Made by a program: the position numbers and the translations under genes. Shown piece by piece: positions 34,626 through 46,823 of a stretch of 64,000 nucleotides of DNA. The DNA comes from Cristatella mucedo (lineage: Eukaryota; Bryozoa; Phylactolaemata; Cristatellidae): positions 1-64,000 of the forward strand of contig WPIO01000067.1 in NCBI GenBank assembly GCA_009760855.2, read 5' to 3'. The notes below the pieces were generated by a model that ran no database searches, was not told where the DNA came from, and saw nothing but the letters and a program-made list of their open reading frames with translations. Position 1 is the stretch's first letter. Each line of letters opens with the position of its first letter.

Positions 34626-35231
34626 CAATATGCAACCGTATCGACTTTTTATCAAGTAAGCATTAGGATAGAATTTTGCGCTGTAAGTTTTCATTAATTG
34701 TGAGTCTAGCGCCGCGTTCTTGAGAATCTTGTGAACCTTGCCACCCTACATGAAAATCCTGGCTCCAGCACTGGTCACAGAGACACGTGCGGACGGACAA
34801 ACCAATCGACTTACGTGCAAGTTTACAATCCATATGTCACGGTCATTAGATTCAGGGCGTGCCCTAACACGTACTGCCTACATACAGACAGAGAGCTAGC
34901 CAAGCAGCATTTAGAGATGACCCCCATTTTCATTCTCTGCGCCTATTGGCCACTGTAGCAGCATATGAAAGCAACCGGTAGATACGATCGGTTTGTAGAA
35001 TGTCGCCTCCTAGAAAGTACGTCGTGAAAGAAGCAGGTTACCAGCCCGTAATAGCGTAGCTAAGAAATGCTGAAGAGATTCCTTTCTCTGTACGTGCGAG
35101 AACATCTCGACCGAGTCGTTGGAAATACCATGTATGCCTAGGTCGCCAACCGACAACCAAACCGACTACTGACGAACCAGCAAGCTATTGCTAAATGACT
35201 GATGTCAGAAGAATTGATGGTCTGACATGGA

Positions 35232-35312
35232 TAATAAAAATAATAATACTTATTAAACATCCGTATAGCACCTTCAGAATGTTAAATCTCTTTCTAGGCA
35301 CTTTATGTGTGC
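35232..35312 (-). mobile_element. LINE tail fragment
   Basis: AATAATAATACTT, AGCACCTTCAGAATGTTAAA, CTCTTTCTAGGCACTTTATG: tail hairpin only. Confidence 0.6.
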
Positions 35313-35625
35313 TGACAATGCCTTGAGACTCAAACGACAACCAGTCTACAATTTCTGCTGGCCGCACGTTACCCACACCCAAGTAGGCCGTTTTCGAGGC
35401 CGTTTTCAGGCAAATTAACTGCTGTGTTTCCGCGGCTTGCAATTAATCTCTAGCGAATCGGAGGCCTAGGAGTAGCCTGGCGCCAGGTTGACCAGCGGCT
35501 CCTGCCTAAACAACTCATGAACGACGGGCAGCATAACGGCTCACCGGCAGTGTGAGCTGAACGGACTCACTAGTGCGCAGGCACAGCAGAGCTGACGGTT
35601 GTGCCAGCATGCTCACTCAGACAGC

Positions 35626-35832
35626 TAGCCGACACTGTGTATGCTGCCACTAACCACATTTGCATGCTGACCCTGTGCATGTCACCCCTAACCACGTTGT
35701 TCATGTTGTTTATCAAGCATGATAATACTCACCATTCAATTGCATTTCCCTTTGCAGCAAATTTAAAGCGCCTAGAAATAGATTGAGTTCTCTGAGGGCG
35801 CTTTATCAAGTGCATTATTATTATTATTAATA
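35626..35832 (+). mobile_element. LINE family A 3' end
   Basis: Clean copy of the last 200 bases of family A, from ACACTGTGTATGCTGCCACT through GCGCCTAGAAATAGATTGAG to (TTA)n. The low divergence from 59437-59716 suggests the two are among the younger insertions. Confidence 0.9.
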
Positions 35833-37039
35833 TATTCAAGTCTGTGCTGTGAGGAAAGTGTCTGTAGCATAAACTTGCCAACGACGCCTTTTTAGCTGAG
35901 CTTCGTGCTGGCGTCATGTTGGGACACTGTGGATATTGCAATCTCGCACTAAATGAGCTTTCATTACATTGATTCTAATTTATAGCGTGCAGAATCTCAA
36001 AATTTAATTACTTTACTGACGCACCTTACGCGACGAAAATTAAGGCGCGAGCAACTATGAGCTTCTTGCCTCGTCTTGAAACAAGCCTGCCTAGAGTCTG
36101 CCTAGGTATTTTCTAGGCTAAAGGAGTCATTTTACGGGACCGAATAATGTTAGATATTATTTCAGATCGCGTACGCTCCAGCCGTCGCTTCAGATATCGA
36201 GTGTCAGCACTCGAAGCAAAATGTATAGCGCCTCAAAGTGCTCAATTTCTGCAAGTAAGTATACCGAGAAAAATTTGATCAGGTGCTAAAACGTGGGCAT
36301 CATTCTAGATCAAAGGCGACAGTTGCATGCTAAGCCTGGCTTCCTGAGAGTTTTTTATGCCACCAATCAATTATTGAAACACGTCGGGACTACGCTGCAC
36401 GTCAACACTAATGATTGTGGGCCCCAGCAGCTTGCACCAAGATGAGCAGTCCATATTTGAATAGTATTTCCTATCTCTAAGACGCTGACCCTCGCTTCAG
36501 ATATCGACTGTCACCTCATGAAGCCAAATTAAGTGCCCCTTAATCAGCCTGAAGCTCATTTGCTAGGAGTATTATTTCGCGAACAATTGTGGCAAGTATC
36601 ATTCCGCCGTACTTTGCATCTAAAGTCAGCTGCATAACGGTCCTGAACTCGCTTAGCAACGTTCGAGCAGTTTGCTTTACTTTAGAGTGTGAATTTCCTG
36701 TACACAGACCTTCTTTTAGACAAAAAAATGAAAATTAAGTATTCAATAGCCTTATTTCACCAGAAGTTTGCTGTCCATCCGCCTTCAATGAAAACTACGC
36801 ATCACGTACGATGCTTACCCATATAGTCGCAAATAATGAAGGTATCACCGAAAACTGTGTGACCATGAACGGCGTGCAGAGAAGCGCTGCAGTTAATCGG
36901 GTCGAAGCTTCGATTGGCGCCTCGAAACTTTAGCTCCTCTGCTCGCTACAGTACTTGCGATCCGTGAGAATTGTCCTTTTAGTGCCCGAGTGTTCAGAAA
37001 CTTGGTGAACTAATTTGCCTCACCAATTGCTAGACTTCA

Positions 37040-37112
37040 TTTCCAGCATTTGTTATGTGCCTAAAAGAGATTGACACTCTTTCAGCACTAAATAAATGTT
37101 TTATTATTATCG
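37040..37112 (+). mobile_element. LINE family B tail fragment
   Basis: AGCATTTGTTATGTGCCTAA, AGAGATTGACACTCTTTCAG, then TTTTATTATTATC. Confidence 0.55.
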
Positions 37113-37444
37113 TATTTACAGGATTGCCACTTTACTCGCTCGCACCAGCCTACCTATCCAACCTCCTTGCTCCTCCAGTGTTCTTCGAGTGCGTAATACA
37201 AATATATTAATGTTATTAATCCTAGTAATAATAATCTACACCTATAATGAGCATGGTTATTTGCTTGGTCCGTTTGTCAGTTCATGAATTCCCATTTAAA
37301 TCGAGTGATTCATGCTGTTCTTATGCACCGAGGGTATAGCAATGATAAGTGCCAAAAAAGTTGAAGTGGGCTAGAAAAATGCGGAGATAATTTACTAATT
37401 TGCTTATGGTAGTCACAGTTGCAATCTGACATTGAAAATGATAG

Positions 37445-38260
37445 ATTTTCACAGGACTTCGAACTTAAATGGTTGTTCAAAGGACGCTGCCGTTGCATTC
37501 CAGCAGCCTAAGCTCCGCATTATCACCAGTTTTGCGGTCGCTTTAACGCCTCTTGAGTCTCCAGTGCTTATGGTGCTTTTGGTGCTTTCGGCGTTTGCGG
37601 AACTTCCAGCACTTCTACTCGGACCAGCTATGCTGGCCTATTTGAAAGCCGTCGGATTTGTGCAGTGATTTTGAAATTAGTTAGTTGCCTACAATGTCTT
37701 GTGTTTACTAGACTCGCTTACTGGCTGCGAATTAACGATGGACTTAAAACCGAAGCCAGAACTGGTTTTCAATAACAAATACCAATCAAGACCCTAAAAG
37801 AAAATAAGCTACAAGGATAGTGCGTTTCGCAAGCAAAGACGCGCCGGAGAGACGGCAGAAGAGGCTGATGAACGTCGCGCAGTGTTTTCTGAAAGAATAA
37901 ATATAAATAAATATAATTCATTTGTATAACGCTCTAAGAGAACTTGATCACTATTCAGGCGCTTCACATATGCCTCCGGGCTCGAGCCCACGACCTCAGC
38001 CAAACCTTGGTCGGGGCGGGCACCTTAACCACTGGACTAAACCAGCTCAGCAAAGAAAGAAACGTTCGTGCCAGAATTGAGGTGTCGGAGGGATAAAAAA
38101 AAAAGAGCAGCAGATGCGTGACGAATAGACGAAGTTTGAGCCGTTCGTCAGCTGCGCCGGTGAAGACGTGCTGGAGAAACTTGGGAAGAAGCAGAACCAC
38201 GACGAATGTGGGAGGACAAGTTTTCCCGTCGTACTCAACTGGCTAAAAAAAACTGTGTAG
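37445..38260 (-). repeat. Dispersed 0.65-kb element, copy 2 (split by a SINE)
   Basis: Inverted copy of 23400-24045. On the minus strand the order is CTGCTTCTTCCCAAG, ACGGCTCAAACTTCGTCTAT, then the S2 SINE at 37912-38050, then CAGCCTCTTCTGCCGTCTCT, GGTCTTGATTGG, GTTTTAAGTCCATCGTTAAT, GCGAG, CACAAATCCGAC and the AAVAFQQPKL-like block (plus-strand reading). The SINE insertion post-dates the element. Confidence 0.6.
37912..38050 (-). mobile_element. SINE family S2, near full length
   Basis: Minus strand: GCTGAGCTGGTTTAGTCCAG, TGGTTAAGGTGC (A box), GACCAAGGTTTGGCTGAGG, GTGGGCTCGAGCCC (degenerate B box), then GCGCCTGAATAGTGATCAAG and TTCTCTTAGAGCGTTATACA ending AATGAATTATA. The 3' third copies the LINE A/B tail hairpin. 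Confidence 0.85.
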
Positions 38261-38261
38261 C

Positions 38262-38335
38262 AATAATAAAACCCGTGTGTAGCGCCAAATGGAACTAAAT
38301 CTCTTTCTAGGAATTACACACGTATACGATGCCTA
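38262..38335 (-). mobile_element. LINE tail fragment
   Basis: AATAATAAAACCCGTGTGTA, AATGGAACTAAATCTCTTTC, TAGGAATTACACACG: a decayed tail. Confidence 0.5.
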
Positions 38336-38871
38336 GGAGTCTGTCCATTGGTCAGCAATACCATCTATACTGCAGCGCATTAGCGAAGAAATGAGGATTA
38401 ACTAAACTGAGCCAAATTTGTTAGGAACGCGCGGATATGGAGTTTCTTTTTAAATGCCCTGCCGGAAAATTGCGCGATATCATTGTGGAGTAAGTTGTAG
38501 TATTCTGGAGAATCATAATTGAGGGTCTCCAGAGAGTTCAGTTAGGCGCTCAGCTAAAGGACTTGAGAAAGAAGAGTGGGTGGCTGGCGCGATGCGAAGC
38601 ATGGCGTCTGGACGTATTTGCAGCAGCCGGAGAGACAGAGAGGGAGAATTAGGATACCTGGAGTTTGTTGAGATCGTAATAGAGAATGCATACTCCAGCC
38701 TATGACAGCGCCGCGCCTAGACGTCGTCGTCTGCCGGTACTGGGGCCTTCCGACCTTGACTGACCAATCGAGGCGCAGCATTCATGCTGCTGGCGCTAGT
38801 TACGGCGCTGACCAATCGAAGCGCAGTGTTCCTTGGCGCAGACGACAGTAAGCCCCGTTAGCATTAACGTC

Positions 38872-38874
<3 letters not shown>

Positions 38875-38938
<64 letters not shown>
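38875..38938 (+). repeat. (GA)n microsatellite
   Basis: About 32 uninterrupted GA dinucleotides between GTCTGCA and GTCGCTGATT. Confidence 0.97.
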
Positions 38939-38941
<3 letters not shown>

Positions 38942-39226
38942 CTGATTAAACGTTGTCGAGTTCGGTTGTGTTCCGAGCGCTCCGAGTCGTTTGCTGTTTA
39001 GCAATACGCGCGCACGCACTTTCACAACAAGGTCAATGACAGAACCTTAAAGTCGATACGCCGCTTGATGATGATCATACGCAGATCTTTGAGTAAATGC
39101 GTAACGTTTCTATTACGACGCTAATGGCAGGAAAGCCTAGATTAACTGGACATTAGCCTCCACCCTACGGTGGGAAAGCGAGCTTCAGCCGTCCCCTATT
39201 TCTCGCCCTGCGACCGTCACCAACGA

Positions 39227-39355
<129 letters not shown>

Positions 39356-40589
39356 TCAGTGTCACTCAAAGAGCCACCGCTGACATATCGTGTCTAATTA
39401 AGCACTGTGATTTTGCACTACAATCTTTCATCAATTACCTGTCAAGCTCTGTTTACTTGACAATCTTTCGAGTTTTGCCGCTTAAATGCAAGTTTTGCAT
39501 CCCCCCCCCCCCAGAAGAAAGTCCTGGCTCTGCCGCAGGTGGTGGATATGCGTCGTCGTAGAAAAGGTTCATCGATCGTTGAGGCTGATTAATGGCAAAT
39601 GAATGAAGATTAAATGTGGAAATAAATAAACTTGCACAAAGTGCATTATTTAACGTTCTCTTTTTTGTTTTCGGTATCCCATCTAAATTAAACTTATTAC
39701 AAAAGGTACTAATATTCATACAAAAAATGATTTGATGTTTAAATTGTAGTTTGCCAGAGTTCTAAATTTGAATGGCTTCTTGCCTGACTGCACTTGTTGC
39801 AGAATATCACCCTTCACCTTAGCTTTTCTGATGGTAACTTATCCTTCCTTAGGGTTTTCTTTAAAAGGAATAAGTAATAGATTTAGTAGTATTAGCGAAC
39901 AAGAGCGACATGCACCACTTAATAGTAACAGGCACAAAATTCAAAACAGACCTCACGACCCTGAGGGCTGCTACGACTGCTACTGCAATCTCCTTTATTT
40001 CTAGTGGAAGGATAAGACTGTTCTCAACAAAAAACTCCTAAAATTCGAGATTAAAACGTTATATATGCCTCTAATCGTAAATTATGTATGCAATTGTCTG
40101 TACAATGATACTTATAATAATTACTTGAGCCTGCCACGTACTGACTACACGAAAAATTTATTTTCTACTTCATATGCTAGTACGATGCACAGTTAAAGCT
40201 GCCAGTGATTTCAGCACTAAAATATCCTTCCACATTTTCGGTCTGTTCTGTTATAAATTCTTCTCACTTTATGCACCCATTGTTCAACAAATAGAGTGAA
40301 AGAGGGTGCAAACTGCAGCCTTACTGCAATAAGTTCCAGCAAGCATAAGACTATCACGAAAAAATGTCTGTTACGAGCCTGTGTTACAAAAAAATGCAGA
40401 TACGGAAGCGTTCCGTCAACAACGCCGAAGATAATTTCGGACAGTACTTTAACTTCGGTCAGGCGACGTCACTGCTTAAATAGCCATATCAATTTCAGCA
40501 GGATATTATTGTTTACATTATTTCAGTTATTCGAGCATTTCAGATATGCAATCATTATATGTGCAATAGCTACTTTCTTGGACTTATAG

Positions 40590-40815
40590 ATGTCATTGTA
40601 TAGCACTGTAAAATAACCTAATTTCTATCCAGGCGTTTTACATATTCTGCCGAGCTCGAGGCTTCGATCTTCGTAGGCTAGTCTCTTCCTTCTCGGCACA
40701 ACCAGAGAGGTAAAAACTTCTTTATTTGCATTTGCATTGCAGCCTAAGGGGAATTTATCTCTGTCCAAGTGCTTTCCAAATACCGCAGGGCTTGAGCCCC
40801 ATTACTAGATACGAA
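40590..40815 (-). mobile_element. Two degenerate S2 SINE ends
   Basis: At 40590-40690 TTTCTATCCAGGCGTTTTAC is followed by GAGCTCGAGGCTTCGA. At 40745-40815 TTATCTCTGTCCAAGTGCTT is followed by GGGCTTGAGCCCCATTAC. Both have the minus-strand S2 order but are badly decayed. Confidence 0.45.
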
Positions 40816-41964
40816 TCGAAATGGCGCACTCGCTCGTCCGGATCGGGCTGAGAGAGAAATGATGGGAAGCTCGTTTTCTGCGCACGCGTATTTCATCGAC
40901 GCGTGCTTGCGGAGGAAACGCAAAGAACTTAATGTGGTAAGCCGCTAGCTTGATGCACTGTCTCTAGATGGAGAAATAGCGATCGAGGTAATGACTGGGT
41001 TTGTCTCTTAACTCTGCGCAATTCTCCTTTGCTAAGAATGGCTCTAAATCAAAGATTGGGCTCGGAAAGCTATTGAGCAAACTTTCATTTCGTATAATAC
41101 ACCTCGATTGCTAGCTAGTTTTCCCACAGTACTCCACGAGAAATAAATAATGGCTGAATTAATTCTGCGGTGATTAAACTAGCTGGCAAGCCACATAGCC
41201 ACAAGGAAAATATGCACGTAGCAACTTCCGGCGGATAGCATGAGGCTACTGCTCGTCGGTGGTGATGAACCGAGGCGCCAGGCGAAGCTTTGACCTGATT
41301 AACTGCAGCTCGTCTCAGCACGCCGTTCACAGTCAAGCAGTTTTCGGCGACAGCTTCGCCGTTTGCTCAACAGTGGTACCTTGACTTACGAGTGTGCCAT
41401 TTTATGAGTTTTGTAAGATACGAACCGTCTCTCCGCCGATTTCTTGCTTTGTGTTGAGAGCTTAAATTCGGTTTACGAACTAGCTTTAGATACCCCCACC
41501 GCTAGTTGCAGTAGCGAACGTCGCAATGAACGCTGCAACTCCGCCCAGCATCCCGCGCCACGCTCGTTGACATTAAGCTGCTGCAACGGAATCGCTGTCA
41601 TGTATATGAATGCGAGTGAGTGCGTCAGCGACGCAAGCAAGGAGGGAGGGAGGGAGGAACTGCTTGCGGTTGATTACTCAGGCCAGTAAGGGTATGGCAG
41701 CGAAAGACGCTCCGCTGCAAAACCCGTTTATTGCGCATGAATTCTATTGTATTGCATTTGTAAACAACAATGTTCGTTATTTGTAAGTGCATTTTTTTTA
41801 ATTTAAAAGCATGGAACAAAAAATATCGGTGGTCTCTCGGTCCGGAGCGGAATAATGGCATTTCAATTTATTTTAAATGGAGAAAATTGCTTTGACATTC
41901 GAGTAACTTTATTTACGAGATTCGCCACGGAACGAATTAAACTAGTCAGCCAATTTATCGCTGT

Positions 41965-42290
41965 AAATGGGTAAGCATCGTACGAGATTCGCGCCTTTCA
42001 GTGTAGGCGGACACAGGGCACGCACTGCTGCTGAAATTGCATGATTGAGCGCTCAGTTCAATCTTGTTTGGCTACAAAGGGATCTTTGTAAAAGAAATTC
42101 GCCATCTAAAATAAAGCAGATTAACTAACAGTGCTTGACCTAACGTTGCTGTGCTGCGAATTATGACCGGCTATTTAGCTGACTGCAGTACCAAAGTACG
42201 GAATTGGAATTATACTTGCCCTAATTGTTTGCGGGAATAATAATCGCAGCGAATGAGCTTCCGGCTGATTGAGATGCACTCAATTTTGTT
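41965..42290 (+). repeat. Direct repeat, left copy, flanking a LINE
   Basis: Aligns with 43630-43958: GATCTTTGTAAAAGAAATTC, GTGCTTGACCTAACGTTGCT, AAGTACGGAATTG and ATCGCAGCGAATGA in the same order and spacing, with many substitutions and small indels. The LINE C fragment lies between the copies. Confidence 0.75.
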
Positions 42291-42294
42291 TGCT

Positions 42295-43640
42295 TCCTTG
42301 TTTGCTACTATAGAGTATCTCCGTCTGTAATTCCACAAAGCCACAAAGGTCATGTGGGTGTTACGCAGGAGAGTTTTGCATAGAGGGATCACAGCTTAAG
42401 TGGCTCTCAGTACGCATTTATTAGCCAACAGACTTCATTTCATCTCATGCAGCAAAGACAGTGAGAAGCATAGTTGGTTCAGGAGAGTAGTTGAGGTAGA
42501 GAGTAGCGTGGAAGTAGCAGCTCAGCGCGGCTCGGACGTTGCAGTACTCGGCAGCAAAAGAATGTGCTATACTCGGCAGCAGAAGAGTAGTTGTCGTTGA
42601 GTAAGAATTGTGGAAGTGAGTTCAAAAGTCTAGCACCTGCAGAGCACAAGCTTCTGTCGCCAACCGTCTATAAGAGGAGGAATGGAACAGCTAATTTATT
42701 ATCAATACAGGACCTGAGGCCACAAGGAGGCTGAAACTGGTGCAGCAGTTCGAATAGGTATGGAGGAGCCGAGCCTTGGTGGGCCTTGTGGGTCAGCGTG
42801 GGAACTTTACTCCGTATTCGTTGATCAACCGGCAGCCATCCAAGCTCTTTCAGCATAGGAGGCACGCGGTTAAATCTCCGGGATTTTTTTAACTAGCCTT
42901 GCAGCCATAATTATCAACAGCTGCAGTGGCCTAGTGGCTTTTTTCGGTAGCCCAGCCAAGATGGAGTTTCAGTAATCTAGCCGAGGCAGAACCAAGAAGC
43001 TAGTTAAATTTTTGCAAGCCATCGTGAAAGGCAGTTCCTGATATTAGATATGAATCAGACATGATGGCAAGCTGCGCAAGCAGTCTTTTTAACGAAGCTT
43101 TCAGACGTGATGCAGCTGCCGAGGACGACACCTATATTCCGAGCACAAGGTTAACAAATTTCGACCACGTGATGCTGGTCGCACAACAGCATCCCCGATT
43201 GGAAGAGCAAAGTCGTTTAGTCCAGCCACACGCTTCGGAAGTCCTGTGAGTAGCAGATCCGTTTTATCGTCGTTTTATATAAGGCAATTTGCCGATATTC
43301 AGGATAGAATTTCTGAAAGGCAAGCATTCAGTTTATCGGTCGCTTCAGCGCATTCCAACGTTTTAAATGACAGATACAGCTGAGTATCGTCAGCACTAAA
43401 GGGATATACTATTCCACGGACCAGAATCCCTTTTCCTAGAGGTCAGCTATAAATGGAGAACTGCAAAGGACCGGGGACGGACCCTTAAGGGGTTCCGCGG
43501 TTGACTGGTCTGTTGGATGAGACTTCTATACGACAATGATTGAACACGATCGGACAAGTACGGTTTAAACCACGCCAGTGCTTCATCTGCCTGACCGATC
43601 GTTGTTCTTAATTGTACCACTGTAAGGCTACGCATCGTAT
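42295..43640 (-). mobile_element. LINE family C fragment with reverse-transcriptase remnants
   Basis: On the minus strand, in order: TIGQADEALAWFKPYLSDRV (RT palm/thumb region, L2/CR1 type; family TALAWFRSYLSDR), a decayed middle, LKELGWLPVDQRIRSKV and APPYLFELLHQF (RT C-terminal domain), then the family C 3' UTR seen at 2609-2886. Many stops and frameshifts; clearly dead. It ties the family C tail to an L2/CR1-like polymerase. Confidence 0.85.
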
Positions 43641-43958
43641 GTGGTTCGTGTTTTCGGTGTGGACGGACAGAAGCTACACACTGCTAGGGAAATTGAGCGA
43701 TTGAATGCTGAATTTGCATTCTTGTCAGCCTAAAAAGAGATCTTTGTAAAAGAAACTCGCCTTCGCCAGTAAATCAAATTAACTGTCTGTGCTTGACCGA
43801 ACGTTGCTGGGCGAGTAATGAACCATTATTTGGAGGGTTTATGAAGTAAAGTACGGAATTGTACTTGGTCCAATTGTTCGCGGGATGACGATCGCAGCGA
43901 ATGAACACCGGGCTGATTGAGCCGCACAAGATTTTGCTTCGTGGGCTGATAAGCGATA
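43630..43958 (+). repeat. Direct repeat, right copy, flanking a LINE
   Basis: Partner of 41965-42290. GATCTTTGTAAAAGAAACTC, GTGCTTGACCGAACGTTGCT, AAGTACGGAATTGTAC and ATCGCAGCGAATGA mark the alignment. It could be a diverged tandem duplication spanning the LINE, or non-autonomous element ends. Confidence 0.75.
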
Positions 43959-45009
43959 TCTGAAGGTAAGGTCAGCTTCAGTGAGATCCGAAATGTTATT
44001 CAAAGATGGACTGTTCACATTGGTTCAATCTACTGTGTTAAACTATCTTTAATGCTCGGGTGCAGCGTAGCTCAGAAATTGTGTCATGTTTTATGGAGTA
44101 CAAATTCTCAGGACGCCGTGTTTAGCATGCAACTGTCGCATCACAAGTGAACTCCCAGTATTCGGCCCTAAATTGCTTTGAATTAACTAAAAAAGCAGTC
44201 CAGCTTAAGTCATCAGCTGTTCTAACAATATTTTATTTTCTAGTGCATTACCATTTCACAAACTCAGCCGCTCCTGAGCGAACGCTTCCTGCGGACATGT
44301 TATCTCATGAAGAGCAGAGGCAGGAAGTAGAACTCTCTCATGTGAAAACGCTCTCATTTGTGAAACAGAGAGCGTTTCCCTGCGGCTCAGTTTTCTTCAC
44401 TAGAAAGTGAAAGTATGCATGCTTAGTACAAATGCAAGACGAAGGTGAGAAACGCAATATAAGGTTTCGCGTGAAGTGTCCTTCATCGCCTCCTGTGTGG
44501 CACTAAAAAAACCGGCTTCATTTGACTGCTTGCACGTATAAACTGCATAATAAGCATCAGTCAAGACCTTACATGCCAACATATACGCTCCCAGGGACAT
44601 CTGCGGCTTATAAGCTACACCAGAATCATTTCTAACTTTCTTGCCGGCGATACGAGCATCAAGCGGATTTGACGACAATTTGACAGCCAGTCGATTCATG
44701 GCAGCAAAAAACGTCTGTTCATAACGTACCACGTGCAAGCGAAAGCAACTGTTGACTACGCGATGGAATTCGTGTGCTAGAGGTTTCTTGTTGTGCTATT
44801 GTAAAGGAACTCAACAGGCAATGGTGATGATATCAATTCTGCATTTAACTACAGAGTTTTGGAAAACTTGCAGAGCCCTTGTGATCAGACAATTCACGAC
44901 TTTCCGAAAAGGCACGGTATTATCAAAGTAAAACCAGACTAATGAATATAGCTACAAGAAAATGAACTGCATGCATTGCCTTGATGCTCTCATGGACACC
45001 GCAAAAAAT

Positions 45010-45276
45010 ATACAACTACTCTCCTACTGCCGACTATGGCACATCTTTTTCAGCGGTCCTGAACTGCTACTTCTAAGCCACTCACTACCTCAACTGCTCT
45101 CGTGACTCTGCTATGCTTCCCACTTTCTCTTTGCTACGTGAGACGAAGTCTGTTGGCTACCGAATGCGTACCGAAAGCCGCTTAGGCTGTGAGTGCGTTA
45201 TACAAAACTCTCCTGCGTAACACCCATGTGGTCTTTATGACTTTGTGGAGTTACAGACACTACATTACATTACACC
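45010..45276 (+). mobile_element. LINE family C 3' end
   Basis: Near-copy of 2609-2886: TACAACTACTCTCCTACTGC, GAATGCGTACCGAAAGCCGC, CTCCTGCGTAACACCC, ending CACTACATTACATTACAC. Confidence 0.8.
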
Positions 45277-45736
45277 TGTTTTTCAACAGAGAAAAGCCTT
45301 CAAAAAGCTGTTCTCAAGTATGTAAAGTGACATAAAAATCTGCCTCCATCGGCTGTCTGCAGAAACCGAGTGTAAACCCGGCTTACCATAATATTGGCGG
45401 CAGTTTTGTACGATGTTTCAAATGCATGTTTGTGGCAGTGTAACGCCGAAGGCTCGGCGGGGTAAGCTTGACCTGCCGCTTACCTAGCGGCGTAGCCTAT
45501 CGCCTAATGCCGTTCGGTGCGCGCCTACGCGCAATAAGCTGGCCGCCACGAAACGAGCGTTTCTGGCGCTGACCTGCCTACCGTTACTAAAGGGGGTCGT
45601 TAATCCGCGGCGTGAATTGGAAGCGAGACACACAAATTGGGGATTTTACTGAACTTTATTCGCAAGCGCACAAAGTCGCTGCGCGTCTAGTTCAGCTTTA
45701 TCTCCACACTCCTCGCTCGTTCTCAACTGCACCAAC

Positions 45737-46400
45737 ACTCTTGCGGAGGGAATACTCCTCCACACTAAGCGCGACCCGGACCCTAAACCCTAACCGGTGA
45801 ACTAGGAATCCGTTCCCACCTGTGCCGAGGGAATACCCCAAACACGCCAACGTAAACACTCTTGCGGAGGGAATACTCCTCCGCACTGAAGCGCATACCG
45901 GAGTCTAAACCCTGACCGGTGAACTAGAACTCGGTTTCCACCAGTGCGACCGGAATACTCCACACACGCCAACTCAAGCACTCTTGCGGAGGAAATACTT
46001 CTTCACACTGGAGCTGCTTACGTGTATAATGGGAAACGACCCAAATAGACGGAGCCCGAACCAGAGTCCAAACCCTGACCGGTGAACTAGAACTCGGTTT
46101 CCAACAGTGTGGCAGGAATACTTCACACACGCCACCTCGAGCACTCTTGCGGAGGGAATACTTCTCCACACTGGGGCTGCTTACGAGTATAATGGGAAAC
46201 GACCCAAATAGACGGAGCCTGAACCAGAGTCTAAACCCTGACCGGGAACTAGAACTCGGTTTCCACCAGTGCGGCAGGAATACTTCACACACGCCACCTC
46301 AAGCACTCTTGTGGAGGAAATGCTTCTCCACACTGAAGCGCGACCCGGAGCCTAAACCCTACCCGGTGAACTAGAGCTCCACACACGCCAACTACGCCTA
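45737..46400 (+). repeat. Tandem array of alternating 122- and 162-bp units
   Basis: Units start with ACTCTTGCGGAGG at 45737, 45858, 45980, 46143 and 46305 (the last with GTGG). Units 3 and 4 are about 41 bases longer, because of an insert with GTATAATGGGAAACGACCCA. Each unit includes an AAACCCTGACCGGTGAACTA-type segment; the first has ACCCTAAACCCTAACC. Confidence 0.9.
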
Positions 46401-46627
46401 GCTCGCGCCGGCAAATCCCTATGCCGAGACCACGTGCTAGCGCGAACACACAAAACACGAAAGAACACAAATTGCCAGCCCGGGCGCGATACGACCGTTT
46501 TCGGTGGAGTTCCACCGAATCCTCTTAGAGCTGTCTCGTCCTGTTCCGTCCATCGTCGGCGGACAGCCCGCCCTCCTCCCTCGCTTTCAGAGAAACGAGT
46601 GCCCGACGGCGTCGAGGCGCAGAGCCG

Positions 46628-46823
46628 GACCAAAGACAAAAGACACGAGGCAAAAAGACACGAGGCCAAAAAGACACGAGGCCAAAAAGACACGAGGCCA
46701 AAAAGACACGAGGCCAAAAAGACACGAGGCCAAAAAAAAACGAGGCCAAAAAGACACGAGGCCAAAAAGACACGAGGCCAAAAAGACACGAGGCCAAAAA
46801 GACACGAGGCCAAAAAGACCCAG
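46628..46823 (+). repeat. 16-bp tandem array (AAAAAGACACGAGGCC)n
   Basis: About 12 units, one with an A-run in place of GACAC. Since 16 is not divisible by 3, all forward frames encode the same 16-residue cycle, KKTRGQKDTRPKRHEA, with no stop in any frame on either strand. Confidence 0.95.

Noticed and set aside
44400-44738. 112-codon minus-strand ORF
   Set aside because: No motif or neighbour supports it; kept out for lack of evidence.
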